Below are positions 28,530-36,842 of a stretch of 64,000 nucleotides of DNA, piece by piece. The DNA is from Streptomyces sp. NRRL S-337 (GTDB lineage Bacteria; Actinomycetota; Actinomycetes; Streptomycetales; Streptomycetaceae): NCBI RefSeq assembly GCF_000720175.1, contig NZ_JOIX01000013.1, positions 1 to 64,000 of the forward strand. The letters are read 5' to 3'. The notes under the pieces were generated by a model. That model saw only the letters and a program-made list of their open reading frames with translations. It was not told the origin of the DNA and searched no databases. Position 1 is the stretch's first letter. Each line of letters opens with the position of its first letter. The position numbers and the translations under genes are program-made.

Positions 28530-28973
28530 GGGTGGACGAACCCCCTCGGATGAGGTTGGGGTGCGACGGCGTCGCGGGGCGATGTGCTCCCGGGGACGTG
28601 GTGCGCCCAGCGGCTGCTGGGCAGCGTCCTCGGGACCCCCGGCCATCTCATGACCGGACCGGGCTCAGGCCACGATGCGCGGGCCGAGCGCCGGCCCCTC
28701 GCGTCGCCCGTGCGGTGCGCACGGATCTCCGTGATGTGCAAAGGGCCTCCCGGGCGGACGGCCCCATGCCGTCCGCTGAGATGCGGCGCCCGATGGCTTG
28801 TTCCGGACGCCGACCTGGATGGGATATTCCCTCGAACCCCCGTCGCCATGCCACGGCATATGACGCACGGTCGATGAACCTTGGGTTACGCGTGATCGCT
28901 TTGCCGGGGCCGGCCGGCGCGGGCGGCGCAAGAGGGGCCGACCGGGTGGTTCCCGGCGAAGACGACGTCAGAA
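28530..28973. other. 444-bp intergenic region upstream of the PhoH gene
   Basis: No convincing gene is visible. The only long open frame (minus strand, 28849 to 28523) runs into the PhoH start and has arginine-rich, non-family composition. The first 100 bp next to the PhoH gene should contain its promoter. The rest shows no strong repeat. Confidence 0.4.
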
Positions 28974-29012
28974 AAGCCCCCGCCGGGGCCCGTTCGGGGC
29001 CGGCGGGGGCTT
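28974..29012 (-). terminator. Hairpin terminator after the prenyltransferase gene
   Basis: A 13-bp perfect outer stem (28974-28986 with 29000-29012) encloses a further CCC/GGG pairing. It lies 24 nt after the stop of the leftward cis-prenyltransferase gene. Confidence 0.85.
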
Positions 29013-29035
29013 CGCCGCGAGGAGGGTGCGGCCTG

Positions 29036-29833
29036 CTAGAACCCGTAGCGGCGGTGCCGGGCCGCGTAGTCGCGCAGCGCACGCAGGAAGTCGACCTTCC
29101 GGAACGCCGGCCAGAAGACCTCGCAGAAGTAGTACTCCGAATGGGCGCTCTGCCACAGCATGAAGCCCGACAGCCGTTGTTCGCCGCTGGTCCGGATCAC
29201 CAGGTCCGGGTCGGGCTGGCCGCGGGTGTAGAGGTGCTCCGCGATCCGGTCGATGTCGACGATCTCGGCCAGTTCCTCGAAGGAGGTGCCGCGCTCGGCG
29301 TGTTCCAGCAGCAGCGAGCGCACCGCGTCCGCGATCTCCTGCCGGCCGCCGTAGCCGACCGCGACGTTGACCAGGATGCCCTTGTTGTCGAGGGTGGCCG
29401 CCTCGGCCTCCTTGAGGACCGTCTGGGTGGCCTCGGGCAGCAGGTCGCGGTTCCCGACGTGGTGCACCCGCCAGCGGCCGTCGGCGGCCAGGTCCCGCAC
29501 GGTGTTCTCGATGATGCCGAGCAGCGGCTTCAGCTCGCCCTCGGGCCGGTCGAGGTTGTCCGTCGACAGCAGCCAGAGCGTGACGACCTCCACATCGGTC
29601 TCCGCGCACCAGCCGAGCAGCTCGCCGATCTTGGCCGCGCCGGCCTGGTGGCCCTGCTCGGTCGTCCGCCCGTCGGCCCGCGCCCAGCGCCGGTTGCCGT
29701 CGAGGATGACGCCGATGTGCTTGGGCACCTGGGTGTGATCCAGGCGACCCTCCACCCGCCGCGCGTAAAGCCGGTAAACCAGATTCCGCAGTGCGGGCGG
29801 ATACGGGATGCGCATCCCGGAAGATCGCAGCAT
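29036..29833 (-). CDS. Isoprenyl transferase (cis-prenyltransferase, UppS family)
   Basis: A 265-residue cis-prenyltransferase that condenses isopentenyl diphosphate onto an allylic diphosphate. The catalytic motif is G-V-I-L-D-G-N-R-R-W (D45), and the C-terminal R-T-S-G-E-Q-R-L-S-G-F and W-P-A-F-R-K-V-D-F motifs are intact. Streptomyces carry more than one paralogue; whether this one makes undecaprenyl diphosphate or a shorter chain is not decided by sequence alone. The ATG at 29833 has a GGAGGGG site 11 nt upstream. It diverges from the aldo/keto reductase gene. Confidence 0.92.
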   Translation of the reverse strand: MLRSSGMRIPYPPALRNLVYRLYARRVEGRLDHTQVPKHIGVILDGNRRWARADGRTTEQGHQAGAAKIGELLGWCAETDVEVVTLWLLSTDNLDRPEGELKPLLGIIENTVRDLAADGRWRVHHVGNRDLLPEATQTVLKEAEAATLDNKGILVNVAVGYGGRQEIADAVRSLLLEHAERGTSFEELAEIVDIDRIAEHLYTRGQPDPDLVIRTSGEQRLSGFMLWQSAHSEYYFCEVFWPAFRKVDFLRALRDYAARHRRYGF

Positions 29834-29955
29834 GTGTGGTCCAGCCCCTCCGTGCCAATGGCGGTCGCCCCGTCGCCTCAAGTGGGCAACTTTACTTCTC
29901 GGCTGTCGAGACAGCCCCATCAGGTAGGTCACAGGTACGTGATAGGGAGATGAGC

Positions 29956-30990
29956 ATGACTGGCACCGACTACCGCGCCGCGGATTCCCGCTACGACTCG
30001 ATGAAGTACCGGCGAACGGGGCGCAGCGGACTCAAACTCCCCGCTATCTCCCTTGGACTGTGGCACAACTTCGGGGACGACCGCACCCTGAGCTCCCAGC
30101 GGGCCATCCTGCGACGCGCCTTCGACCTGGGTGTCACCCACTTCGATCTGGCCAACAACTACGGCCCGCCGCCCGGCTCCGCCGAGCTGAACTTCGGAAA
30201 GATCTTCGCGCAGGACTTCCGCGGCTACCGCGACGAGATGATTCTCTCCACGAAGGCCGGATATCTGATGCATCCGGGCCCCTACGGCGAATGGGGTTCG
30301 CGGAAATATCTCCTCTCGTCGTTGGATGCGTCACTGAAGCGGATGGGTGTCGATTACGTCGATATCTTCTACTCGCACCGCTTCGATCCGGACACCCCGC
30401 TGGAAGAGACGATGGGCGCGCTGGCCTCCGCCGTCCACCAGGGCAAGGCGCTCTACGTCGGCATCTCCTCCTACAACGCCGAGCAGACCCGGGACGCCGC
30501 CCGCATACTGCGCGAAATGGGCGTACGGCCGCTGATCCACCAGCCGTCGTACTCGATGATCAACCGCTGGACCGAGGACGACCTGCTGCTGGACACCCTC
30601 GAGGACGAGGGCATGGGCTGCATCTCCTTCGCGCCGCTGGCCCAGGGCCTGCTCACGGACAAGTACCTCGACGGCATTCCCGAGGGCTCGCGCGCCTCCC
30701 AGGGCAAGTCCCTGGACCCGAACCTGCTCTCCGAGGACGTGGTCCGCCGGCTGCGCGGCCTCAACGAGATCGCCGGCCGGCGCGGGCAGTCGCTGGCCCA
30801 GCTGGCCCTGCGATGGGTGCTGCGCGACGAGCGGATGACCTCGGCGCTGATCGGCGCCAGCAGCGTCACCCAGCTGGAGGCCAATGTCGCGGCCCTCGAC
30901 GCCCCGGCCCTCACGGACGCCGAGCTCGCCGAGATCGATCGGTTCGCGACGACCACGGACGGCGTGAACATCTGGGCCCGCCGGGGCTGA
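29956..30990 (+). CDS. Aldo/keto reductase, glyceraldehyde-3-phosphate reductase type
   Basis: A 344-residue NADPH-dependent aldo/keto reductase close to the YghZ/MgrA group, which reduces L-glyceraldehyde 3-phosphate and other aldehydes. The catalytic tetrad is D64 (F-D-L-A-N-N), Y69, K100 (S-T-K-A-G) and H141 (Y-S-H-R-F-D). The start is ATG 29956: the GGGAG site at 29945-29949 is 6 nt before it, whereas the other ATG (29950) directly abuts that site. A terminator follows at 31079-31113. Confidence 0.9.
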   Translation: MTGTDYRAADSRYDSMKYRRTGRSGLKLPAISLGLWHNFGDDRTLSSQRAILRRAFDLGVTHFDLANNYGPPPGSAELNFGKIFAQDFRGYRDEMILSTKAGYLMHPGPYGEWGSRKYLLSSLDASLKRMGVDYVDIFYSHRFDPDTPLEETMGALASAVHQGKALYVGISSYNAEQTRDAARILREMGVRPLIHQPSYSMINRWTEDDLLLDTLEDEGMGCISFAPLAQGLLTDKYLDGIPEGSRASQGKSLDPNLLSEDVVRRLRGLNEIAGRRGQSLAQLALRWVLRDERMTSALIGASSVTQLEANVAALDAPALTDAELAEIDRFATTTDGVNIWARRG

Positions 30991-31078
30991 CCCGGCCGGC
31001 GGGCCACCGCCCGGAGGCACTGCTTTCCGGCCATCTCCGAGGGCGGTCCGCGACCCGCTCGCGGGCCGCAAAGAAAAG

Positions 31079-31113
31079 CGGGCCGGTCCGTGGGGGGGAT
31101 ACGGACCGGCCCG
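31079..31113. terminator. Hairpin terminator after the aldo/keto reductase gene
   Basis: A 13-bp perfect stem (31079-31091 with 31101-31113) around a G7-AT loop, followed by G7-TTT. The 154 bp between it and the peptidase gene show no gene. Confidence 0.85.
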
Positions 31114-31267
31114 AGGGGGGGTTTCCACCATAACCCCGCGGAAGGGGTGCTGTGTGCACCGGCGCGCGCGGCGGCGTGGCTCCGGCGCGGCGACGGGGGT
31201 GGAAGGCGGGCCGTGCGCCCCTGCGCCCGCGCGGGCGTACGGGCCCGGCGGCGCCCCGGCGAGGGGG

Positions 31268-32002
31268 TCAGCGGGCCGCCAGTGCGGCCGGCAACAGGCC
31301 GCAGAACGCCCCGGCGATCAGGAAGGGCCCCAGTGGTACGGCGGTTTTCCGGGCGCCGCGCCTGACGATCAGCAGTCCGGCGGCGTAGAGCCCGCCGAGC
31401 AGCACCCCGGCCGCGCCGCCGGTGACCAGGGTGCGCCAGCCGTACCACCCAAGGGCGACCCCCAGTCCGAGCGCCAGCTTGACGTCACCCAGTCCGAGTC
31501 CCGCCGGGTTGACGAGGTGCAGGATCAGGTAGCAGGCGGCGAGCACGAGACCGGCCAGGAGGGCCCGCCACCAGGCGCCGGTGTCGCCGGTGAACCGGCC
31601 GGCGAGGCCCAGTGCCGCCGCGAGGACGGCGGCCAGCGGCAGCGTCAGCACGTCCGGCAGCCGCCGCACCCGCCAGTCGACGATCACCAGCAGCACCGCG
31701 GCCGGCGCCGCCAGCAGCCAGGCGACGAGTTCCGGCCGCGGCCCGGTGGCCGCCGCCAGAGCCACGCAGACCAGCGCGGTGACCGTGGCCGTCGGCGCCC
31801 CGGCGGGCCCGTACGCCCCGCAGGCCGGGCAGCGCCCCGGTCCCAGCCAGCCGCGCGCCGCGCCGGTGATCGGGTGTCCCCCCGGGCACTGCGCGCGCCA
31901 CTCCTCCTCGGGGCCGACGGCCATCCGGTGGGCGGGGCGCGGTATGAGCAGCCCGGCCGCGGCCCCGTAGGCGGCGGCGAGCACCATCAGCATCACTGAC
32001 AC
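31268..32002 (-). CDS. Prepilin peptidase (TadV/CpaA type, A24 family)
   Basis: A 244-residue membrane aspartyl protease that should cleave the leader of the Flp pilin and TadE-type pseudopilins encoded 4-11 kb downstream. The two catalytic aspartates are D109 (I-V-D-W-R) and D173 in the G-L-G-D motif. The N-terminal loop has C39, C58 and C61, a partial version of the four-cysteine zinc loop of bifunctional prepilin peptidases, so methylase activity is doubtful. About six to seven helices are evident. The GTG at 32002 is the start. It is divergent from the DUF192 gene, 59 bp apart. Confidence 0.88.
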   Translation of the reverse strand: MSVMLMVLAAAYGAAAGLLIPRPAHRMAVGPEEEWRAQCPGGHPITGAARGWLGPGRCPACGAYGPAGAPTATVTALVCVALAAATGPRPELVAWLLAAPAAVLLVIVDWRVRRLPDVLTLPLAAVLAAALGLAGRFTGDTGAWWRALLAGLVLAACYLILHLVNPAGLGLGDVKLALGLGVALGWYGWRTLVTGGAAGVLLGGLYAAGLLIVRRGARKTAVPLGPFLIAGAFCGLLPAALAAR

Positions 32003-32060
32003 GGTCCGACCCTATGGGGGCGTCTCCCGGGGCAGGCCGGGAGCTGATAGAACGCGGGGC

Positions 32061-32435
32061 ATGGCGCGTTGGAGGAACGGACCGGGGGTGCTGTACGGCG
32101 CGGAGCGTGCGGTGCCGGTGGAGATCGCGGCCTCGTACCGTGCCCGGGCCCGCGGTCTGCTGGGCCGCGACGGCATCGAGGGGGCCCTGCTGCTGACCCC
32201 GGCGAGCGGGGTGCACACCTTCCGGATGCGGTTCGCCATCGATGTGGCCTATCTGGGCCGGGACTTCCGGGTGCTGGCGGTGCGCACCATGCCGCCGGGC
32301 CGGCTGGGCCGCCCGCGGCTGCGCGCCCGGCACGTCCTGGAGGCGGCGGCCGGTGCGATGACGGACTGGGGCCTGCGCCCGGGAATGCGGCTGCGCGTCG
32401 AGCCGACGCCCGCGCCGGAGGCCGCCGGGCGCTGA
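32061..32435 (+). CDS. DUF192 family protein
   Basis: A 124-residue protein with the DUF192 beta-barrel domain: A-R-G-L-L-G-R, F-R-M-R-F-A-I-D-V-A-Y-L and V-L-E-A-A-A-G. No signal peptide is present, unlike many DUF192 proteins. Function unknown. Several DUF192 genes accompany Tad loci in actinobacteria, and this one diverges from the prepilin peptidase gene, so a link to pilus biogenesis is possible but inferred. Confidence 0.82.
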   Translation: MARWRNGPGVLYGAERAVPVEIAASYRARARGLLGRDGIEGALLLTPASGVHTFRMRFAIDVAYLGRDFRVLAVRTMPPGRLGRPRLRARHVLEAAAGAMTDWGLRPGMRLRVEPTPAPEAAGR

Positions 32436-32478
32436 GCCCCTTTCCGTCGGGCGCTGAGCCCCGTACCGCCGGGTGCGG

Positions 32479-32850
32479 TCACTGCTGCCAGTCGGCCACC
32501 AGCGCCAGCAGTCCGGGGAAGCGCGCCTGGAGGTCGTCCACCCGGACGTGGCTGCGCCGCTCCAGCCCGTACTGCCGCTGCCGGATCAGACCGGCCTCCC
32601 GGAGCGTGCGGAAGTGGTGGGTGAGCGAGGACTTGGGCCGGTCCAGGCCGAACCAGCCGCAGGTGTGGTCGAACTCCTCGGACTCCAGCAGCAGCGTGCG
32701 CACGATGTGCATCCGCAGCGGATCGCTCAGCGCGCCCATGACGACCTCCAGCCGCAGTTCGTCCCGCGCCGGTTCCGGCAGCGGTTCGGGCGCACCGGCC
32801 GGCACCGGTCGCTGCGCCGGCTCGGTCCAGGCACGTGGGGTGGACGACAT
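32479..32850 (-). CDS. ArsR-family winged-helix repressor
   Basis: A 123-residue regulator. The helix-turn-helix is in the middle: L-S-D-P-L-R-M-H-I-V-R-T-L-L and K-S-S-L-T-H-H-F-R-T-L-R-E-A-G-L-I. It has few cysteines (only in T-C-G-W) and no classic metal-binding ArsR site, so it may sense an organic ligand. The ATG at 32850 has a GGAGGAG site 8 nt upstream. It is divergent from an MFS exporter gene; three palindromes between them are its likely operators. Confidence 0.88.
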   Translation of the reverse strand: MSSTPRAWTEPAQRPVPAGAPEPLPEPARDELRLEVVMGALSDPLRMHIVRTLLLESEEFDHTCGWFGLDRPKSSLTHHFRTLREAGLIRQRQYGLERRSHVRVDDLQARFPGLLALVADWQQ

Positions 32851-32928
32851 GGGGGCGCTCCTCCGGTTCGGGGCGGTCGGGCGGCAGTTGGCGGGCGGCC
32901 GCTCCGCCGCCCGGCACAGCCCACTTCG

Positions 32929-33004
32929 CAGTACGACTTGCATCGTACTGCGGCATGGCTGTACGAATCTCTTCGTACAGCCTGTACGACTCAACTCGTA
33001 CAGG
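32929..33004. promoter_or_regulatory. Triple palindromic operator between arsR-like and MFS genes
   Basis: Three inverted repeats share the core GTACGA-N6-TCGTAC. Site 1 is CAGTACGA-N6-TCGTACTG (32929-32950). Site 2 is GGCTGTACGA-N6-TCGTACAGCC (32957-32982). Site 3 is CCTGTACGA-N6-TCGTACAGG (32981-33004) and shares two bases with site 2. Centres are 30 and 23 bp apart. Site 3 ends 20 bp before the MFS start codon. The arrangement strongly implies binding by the adjacent ArsR-type repressor. Confidence 0.85.
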
Positions 33005-33024
33005 CCGATGAGGAGGGGACACCC

Positions 33025-34272
33025 ATGCCCGCAACACCCACCGCGGCGCCCGGAACCAGGCCCACCGCGAGTCCGGCGCCGGCCGCGACCACCGCCGTAC
33101 CGCCCGCACGGGAGGTCTGGTTCGCCGCCTGGCCAGTGGTCGCGATCTTCGTGCTGTCGAACGCGGCGATGCCGTTGTACGCGCTCTGGCAGCGCCAACT
33201 CGACTTCAGCTCCGGCACGTTGACGCTGATCTACGCCGCGTACGTGGTCGGTCTGCTGGGCGCGCTGCTGGTGGCGGGCGTCGCCTCGGACCGGCTCGGG
33301 CGCAAGCCGGTGCTGGTCCCGGCGCTGCTGCTGGCCCTCGTCGCCTGCCTCGTCTACGCCACCGCGCCCTCGGTGGCCGCGCTCGCCGTCGCCCGGCTGC
33401 TGACCGGCGTGGCCACCGGCGCCGCCGTCTCGGCCGGGATGGCCGCGGTCACCGACCTGGCCGCGGGCCGCCGGATCGGCCCGCTGCTGGCCTCCACCGC
33501 CATGGTGCTGGGCGCGGGGATCGGCCCCGTACTGGCCGGGGTGCTGTCACAGACCGCGCCCGCGCCGACCGTCACCGTCTTCGTCGTCGAGGGCGTCCTG
33601 CTGGCCACGGCGCTGGCGGCGGTGGTCCGGATGCCGCTGCCGGGTCGGAGCGGGACGGCCGGCGCCGCGCCGGGCGGCTGGGTGCGGCTGCCCGGCGTAC
33701 CGCGCGCCAACCGTCGCCATCTCGCCCTGGGGCTGGCCGCGTTCGCGCCGGGCATCAGCGCCACCGCCTTCGTGCTGTCGCTCGGGCCGTCGCTGCTCGC
33801 CGGACTGCTCGGTACGACCGACCGCGCGCTCGCGGGCGGGCTGGCGCTGGCGATGTTCCTGTCCGCCACGGGCGTGCAGTTCGCGCTGCGCCGTCTCGCG
33901 GTCCGTACGGTCCTGCTCGCTTCCGGCGCGGCCACCGTCACCGGCACGCTCGCGCTGGTCACCGCGGTCCACACCGGCACCCTGGCGCCGCTCGTCGTCG
34001 CGGTGCTGCTGGCCGGGGCGGGCCAGGGTGCGGGCCAGCTGGGCGGGCTGACGCTGCTGAGCCGCGAGGTCCCGGCCGGCCGCCGCGCGGAGGCCAACGC
34101 CGCGCTGAACGCGGGCGGTTACTTCCTGGCGGGCGCCCTCCCGGTCGCCGACGGCTACCTCAGCGACGCCATCGGCCTCCCGGCGGCCGCCACCACCTTC
34201 GGCCTCGCCGTCGCCGCGCTGGCCGCGGGAGGTGTGGTGCTGGTGGCGCTACGGGGCGGGCAGGCGCGGTAG
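33025..34272 (+). CDS. Major facilitator superfamily exporter
   Basis: A 415-residue drug:H+ antiporter-like transporter with about 12 transmembrane helices. The loop 2-3 motif reads G-V-A-S-D-R-L-G-R-K-P-V, the MFS signature, and motif C-like glycines occur in G-A-G-I-G-P-V-L-A-G. The first 25 residues are a Thr/Pro/Ala-rich cytoplasmic lead. The ATG at 33025 has a strong GAGGAGG site. Divergent arrangement with the ArsR gene and three palindromes indicates inducible efflux. Confidence 0.9.
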   Translation: MPATPTAAPGTRPTASPAPAATTAVPPAREVWFAAWPVVAIFVLSNAAMPLYALWQRQLDFSSGTLTLIYAAYVVGLLGALLVAGVASDRLGRKPVLVPALLLALVACLVYATAPSVAALAVARLLTGVATGAAVSAGMAAVTDLAAGRRIGPLLASTAMVLGAGIGPVLAGVLSQTAPAPTVTVFVVEGVLLATALAAVVRMPLPGRSGTAGAAPGGWVRLPGVPRANRRHLALGLAAFAPGISATAFVLSLGPSLLAGLLGTTDRALAGGLALAMFLSATGVQFALRRLAVRTVLLASGAATVTGTLALVTAVHTGTLAPLVVAVLLAGAGQGAGQLGGLTLLSREVPAGRRAEANAALNAGGYFLAGALPVADGYLSDAIGLPAAATTFGLAVAALAAGGVVLVALRGGQAR

Positions 34273-34327
34273 CGAGCGGGGCGGCCCGGGCTCCCGGCCC
34301 GTACCGCCCCGAGATCCGGCCGTCTGC

Positions 34328-34909
34328 TCAGAACGCGCTCATCGCCGCGTCCGCCACGCCCTCCAGCGCCGCGCGGCCGATCCCGGCCCGGGCCGAGACC
34401 CGCAGCCCGCCGATCGTGGCGATGACGAGGTGGGCGAGCGTGCCGGCGCCCGTCCGCGAGGTGAGGTCGCCGGCCCGCTGCCCCGACTCGATCACCGCCC
34501 GGAGCGCCGCCAGCCGTGCGGCGTAGTCCCGTTCCAGCGTGGCCGCGACCGACGGGTCGTGGGCCGAGATCTCGATGCAGGTGTTGACGACCAGACAGCC
34601 GCGGCCGTCCGCACCGGCCGCGCACTCGTCGTCGATCGTCCGCTGGAGCAGCGCGCGGATCTTCTGCCGGGCCGGCAACTCGCTCTCCAGCAACTCGTAC
34701 GTCTGGGCGTTCCTGCGCTCCATGTAACGGGCCAGGGCCCGTTCGAACAGGTCGTGCTTGCTCTTGAAGGTGTTGTAGATGCTGCTGCGTCCCAGCCCGG
34801 TGGCGTCACAGAGGTCCTGGGTGGACGTCGCCTCGTAGCCGGTGATCCAGAACGCTTCCATCGCGGCGTCGAGCGCCCGGTCCTCGTCGAACTGCCTGGG
34901 TCGCGCCAT
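34328..34909 (-). CDS. TetR-family transcriptional regulator
   Basis: A 193-residue repressor. The N-terminal TetR helix-turn-helix reads A-M-E-A-F-W-I-T-G-Y-E-A-T-S-T-Q-D-L and G-R-S-S-I-Y-N-T-F-K-S-K (residues about 15-60). The ligand domain contains G-C-L-V-V-N-T-C, similar to the TetR_C_16/AcrR-type subgroup. It converges with the MFS gene; its target is not evident but may be itself or the rightward RDD gene, whose start is 103 bp away. Confidence 0.88.
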   Translation of the reverse strand: MARPRQFDEDRALDAAMEAFWITGYEATSTQDLCDATGLGRSSIYNTFKSKHDLFERALARYMERRNAQTYELLESELPARQKIRALLQRTIDDECAAGADGRGCLVVNTCIEISAHDPSVAATLERDYAARLAALRAVIESGQRAGDLTSRTGAGTLAHLVIATIGGLRVSARAGIGRAALEGVADAAMSAF

Positions 34910-35011
34910 GGCATCAACGTAGCACGATTTGAATCGCTCGGTCCAATATTGTCCGGCCGGTCCCTTCGGGCGGCTTGCCGTCCCCCGGTCCCCGAGTGAT
35001 CACATGCGCGG

Positions 35012-35572
35012 ATGAACGCACGCCCTCCCGTCCTCGCCGACCCGGACCGGCGGCTGCTCGCCGTCGTCATCGACGTGGTGATCGCCGCCGTCGCGCTGTC
35101 GGTCATATCGGCGGCCGTCGGCCTGGCCGTCACCCTCGGCCGCTCGGCGGACAACTCGCCCTTCTACCTGACCCTCCTGACGGCCGTGGCGATGGTGTTC
35201 CTCTACTCGCCGCTGCTGACGGCCCTGTGCGGGGGCACGGTGGGCAAGCTGATCTGCGGTCTGACCGTCGTCCGGGTGGCCGACGGCCGCCGGCTGGCCT
35301 ACGGGACGGCCCTGGCGCGGCATCTCGCGCACCTGGGGATGTGGGCGGTGCCGGTGCTCAGCCAGGTCGACGCGCTGTTCTGCCTCTGGGACCGGCCGTA
35401 CCGGCAGTGTCTGCACGACAAGGCCGCGGGCACCCTGGTCCTGCGCACCCGGGAGCCCGCCCCGTCCTTCCCGCCGCCGTACCCGCCCCCGGGCACCTAC
35501 CCTCCGCCGGGCGGCTGTCCGCCCCCGGCGCCCTTCCCGCCCCCGGCTACGAACCCGCCCGCGGGAAGCTGA
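35012..35572 (+). CDS. RDD-family membrane protein
   Basis: A 186-residue membrane protein with the RDD domain (R-R-L-L-A-V-V-I-D, then G-G-T-V-G-K-L-I-C-G-L-T-V-V-R). Three helices are predicted (about 15-38, 48-70, 100-125). The C-terminal 45 residues are Pro-rich with P-P-P-Y/T/A repeats. The last 26 nt overlap the 3' end of the convergent OmpA-domain gene. Function unknown; RDD proteins include Na+/H+ exchange candidates. Confidence 0.82.
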   Translation: MNARPPVLADPDRRLLAVVIDVVIAAVALSVISAAVGLAVTLGRSADNSPFYLTLLTAVAMVFLYSPLLTALCGGTVGKLICGLTVVRVADGRRLAYGTALARHLAHLGMWAVPVLSQVDALFCLWDRPYRQCLHDKAAGTLVLRTREPAPSFPPPYPPPGTYPPPGGCPPPAPFPPPATNPPAGS

Positions 35573-36185
35573 CCTCGACCCTGCGGTTCTTCTTGCGGCC
35601 TTCCTCGGTGTTGTTGTCCGCGATCGGGTACTGCTCGCCGTAGCCGCGGATCTGGAAGCCGACCTCCGAGCCGAGGTCCTTGGCCAGCTCCTCCTGGACG
35701 GCGGTGGCCCGCTTCTTGGACAGCACCAGGCCGTGGCTCGCCGAGCCGAGGTTGTCGGTGAAGCCGAAGACCCGCAGGGTGGTGGCGCGCTGCTTCCTGA
35801 CCTCGTCGGCGATGGTGCCGATCCGGGACACCGCGTCCCCGGTCAGCTCGGCGCTGTCCTTCCCGAACAGCACCTCGGCCTGCAGCGCGAACGTCACGTT
35901 GTCGTTGGTGTCCTGCCGCCGCTCCGAGCCGTCGTCGGTCTCCACGATCGACTTGATGTTCAGCACCTTCGCCGGCGCCAGCTTGGCCCCCTGCACCATC
36001 CGCAGATCGGGGTCGTGGGGGTCGATACGCACGGGTGGGCCGGAGTCCTCGGTCACCCCCGGCGGATCGGCGTGGGCGGGGGGCGCCGACAGCGCGGCGG
36101 CCAGCAGCAGCGCGACGACGGCCGGGACGGCGCCACGGGGCATCCGGTGCGAACGGGGGGAACGGGGCGTGGGGTTCACGGTCAT
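35547..36185 (-). CDS. OmpA-domain secreted protein of the Tad locus
   Basis: A 212-residue protein with a signal peptide (hydrophobic about 18-40, A-H-A cleavage region) and a C-terminal OmpA/MotB peptidoglycan-binding domain (about 95-210): F-G-K-D-S-A-E-L-T, F-G-F-T-D-N-L-G and N-R-R-V-E-V. In a monoderm it would bind the thick wall, perhaps anchoring the Tad machinery where a Gram-negative would use an outer-membrane protein. It is the last gene of the leftward tad cluster, 12 nt after the lipoprotein gene. Confidence 0.88.
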   Translation of the reverse strand: MTVNPTPRSPRSHRMPRGAVPAVVALLLAAALSAPPAHADPPGVTEDSGPPVRIDPHDPDLRMVQGAKLAPAKVLNIKSIVETDDGSERRQDTNDNVTFALQAEVLFGKDSAELTGDAVSRIGTIADEVRKQRATTLRVFGFTDNLGSASHGLVLSKKRATAVQEELAKDLGSEVGFQIRGYGEQYPIADNNTEEGRKKNRRVEVSFPRAGS

Positions 36186-36197
36186 CGGGCGGCCCGC

Positions 36198-36782
36198 TCA
36201 GTCCGTGATCTGCACGGTCGCCGGCGGCATGGTCGGCAGCTGGAAGTCGACCTCGGTCACCTTGGCCGGTGGCGCCGGGAACTGCGCGAATATCGGGCGG
36301 CTCGCTCCCGGCATCAGCCCGCTCAGGCCCGTCGTGCACAGGCACTCGCCGTTGGTGTCCCGCAGCACCAGATAGCGCTTCTTGCCCGCCTTGTCGACCA
36401 GAGTGGCGCCCGAGATGGACGAACGCGACCGCAGCTCGGTCTCGTTGGAGCGCCAGTCGATGGCGTTGAAGGCGCGGCTGCCGTGGTTGCTGACCGTGCC
36501 GTTGACGGTGACGAAGCCGCCGGAGTCGCGGACCACGGAGTTCAGGGTGACCACGATGCCGTCCGCGCCCTTCATCTCGCCGATCACCTTGCTGGAGTCG
36601 GCCGCCGGGGTGCCGGGGCCGCCGTCCTTGGGCGTGCTGCTACGGGCCGGCGGCTTCTTGTCGTCCGTCCGCGCACCGCCGTCCCCGCCGCCACCGCAGC
36701 CGGACACGACGAGAGCCAGGCCGACAGCGCTCGCCATGGCGACCGCTCCCCTGGCGGCCTTCGTGGTGCGCCGAATGCTCAT
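36198..36782 (-). CDS. Putative lipoprotein of the Tad locus
   Basis: A 194-residue protein with a lipobox (V-V-S-G-C, Cys near 29) followed by a Gly/Asp/Lys-rich linker and a domain of about 120 residues with a beta-sandwich-like pattern (V-V-T-L-N-S-V-V-R-D, G-T-V-S-N-H-G). Similar domains are found in DUF4352-type extracellular proteins. Function unknown. It lies between the TadG-like and OmpA-domain genes, so a wall-side role in pilus assembly is inferred. Confidence 0.78.
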   Translation of the reverse strand: MSIRRTTKAARGAVAMASAVGLALVVSGCGGGGDGGARTDDKKPPARSSTPKDGGPGTPAADSSKVIGEMKGADGIVVTLNSVVRDSGGFVTVNGTVSNHGSRAFNAIDWRSNETELRSRSSISGATLVDKAGKKRYLVLRDTNGECLCTTGLSGLMPGASRPIFAQFPAPPAKVTEVDFQLPTMPPATVQITD

Positions 36783-36842
36783 GGATGCGATTCCTTCGAT
36801 CGTCGGGTGCCCGGTGCGGGTCGGTGTGGTGGTCTTGGGCGG

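Noticed and set aside
28523..28849. 108-codon minus-strand frame upstream of the PhoH gene
   Set aside because: Arg/Pro/His-rich composition without domain or ribosome binding site; more likely leader or promoter DNA.
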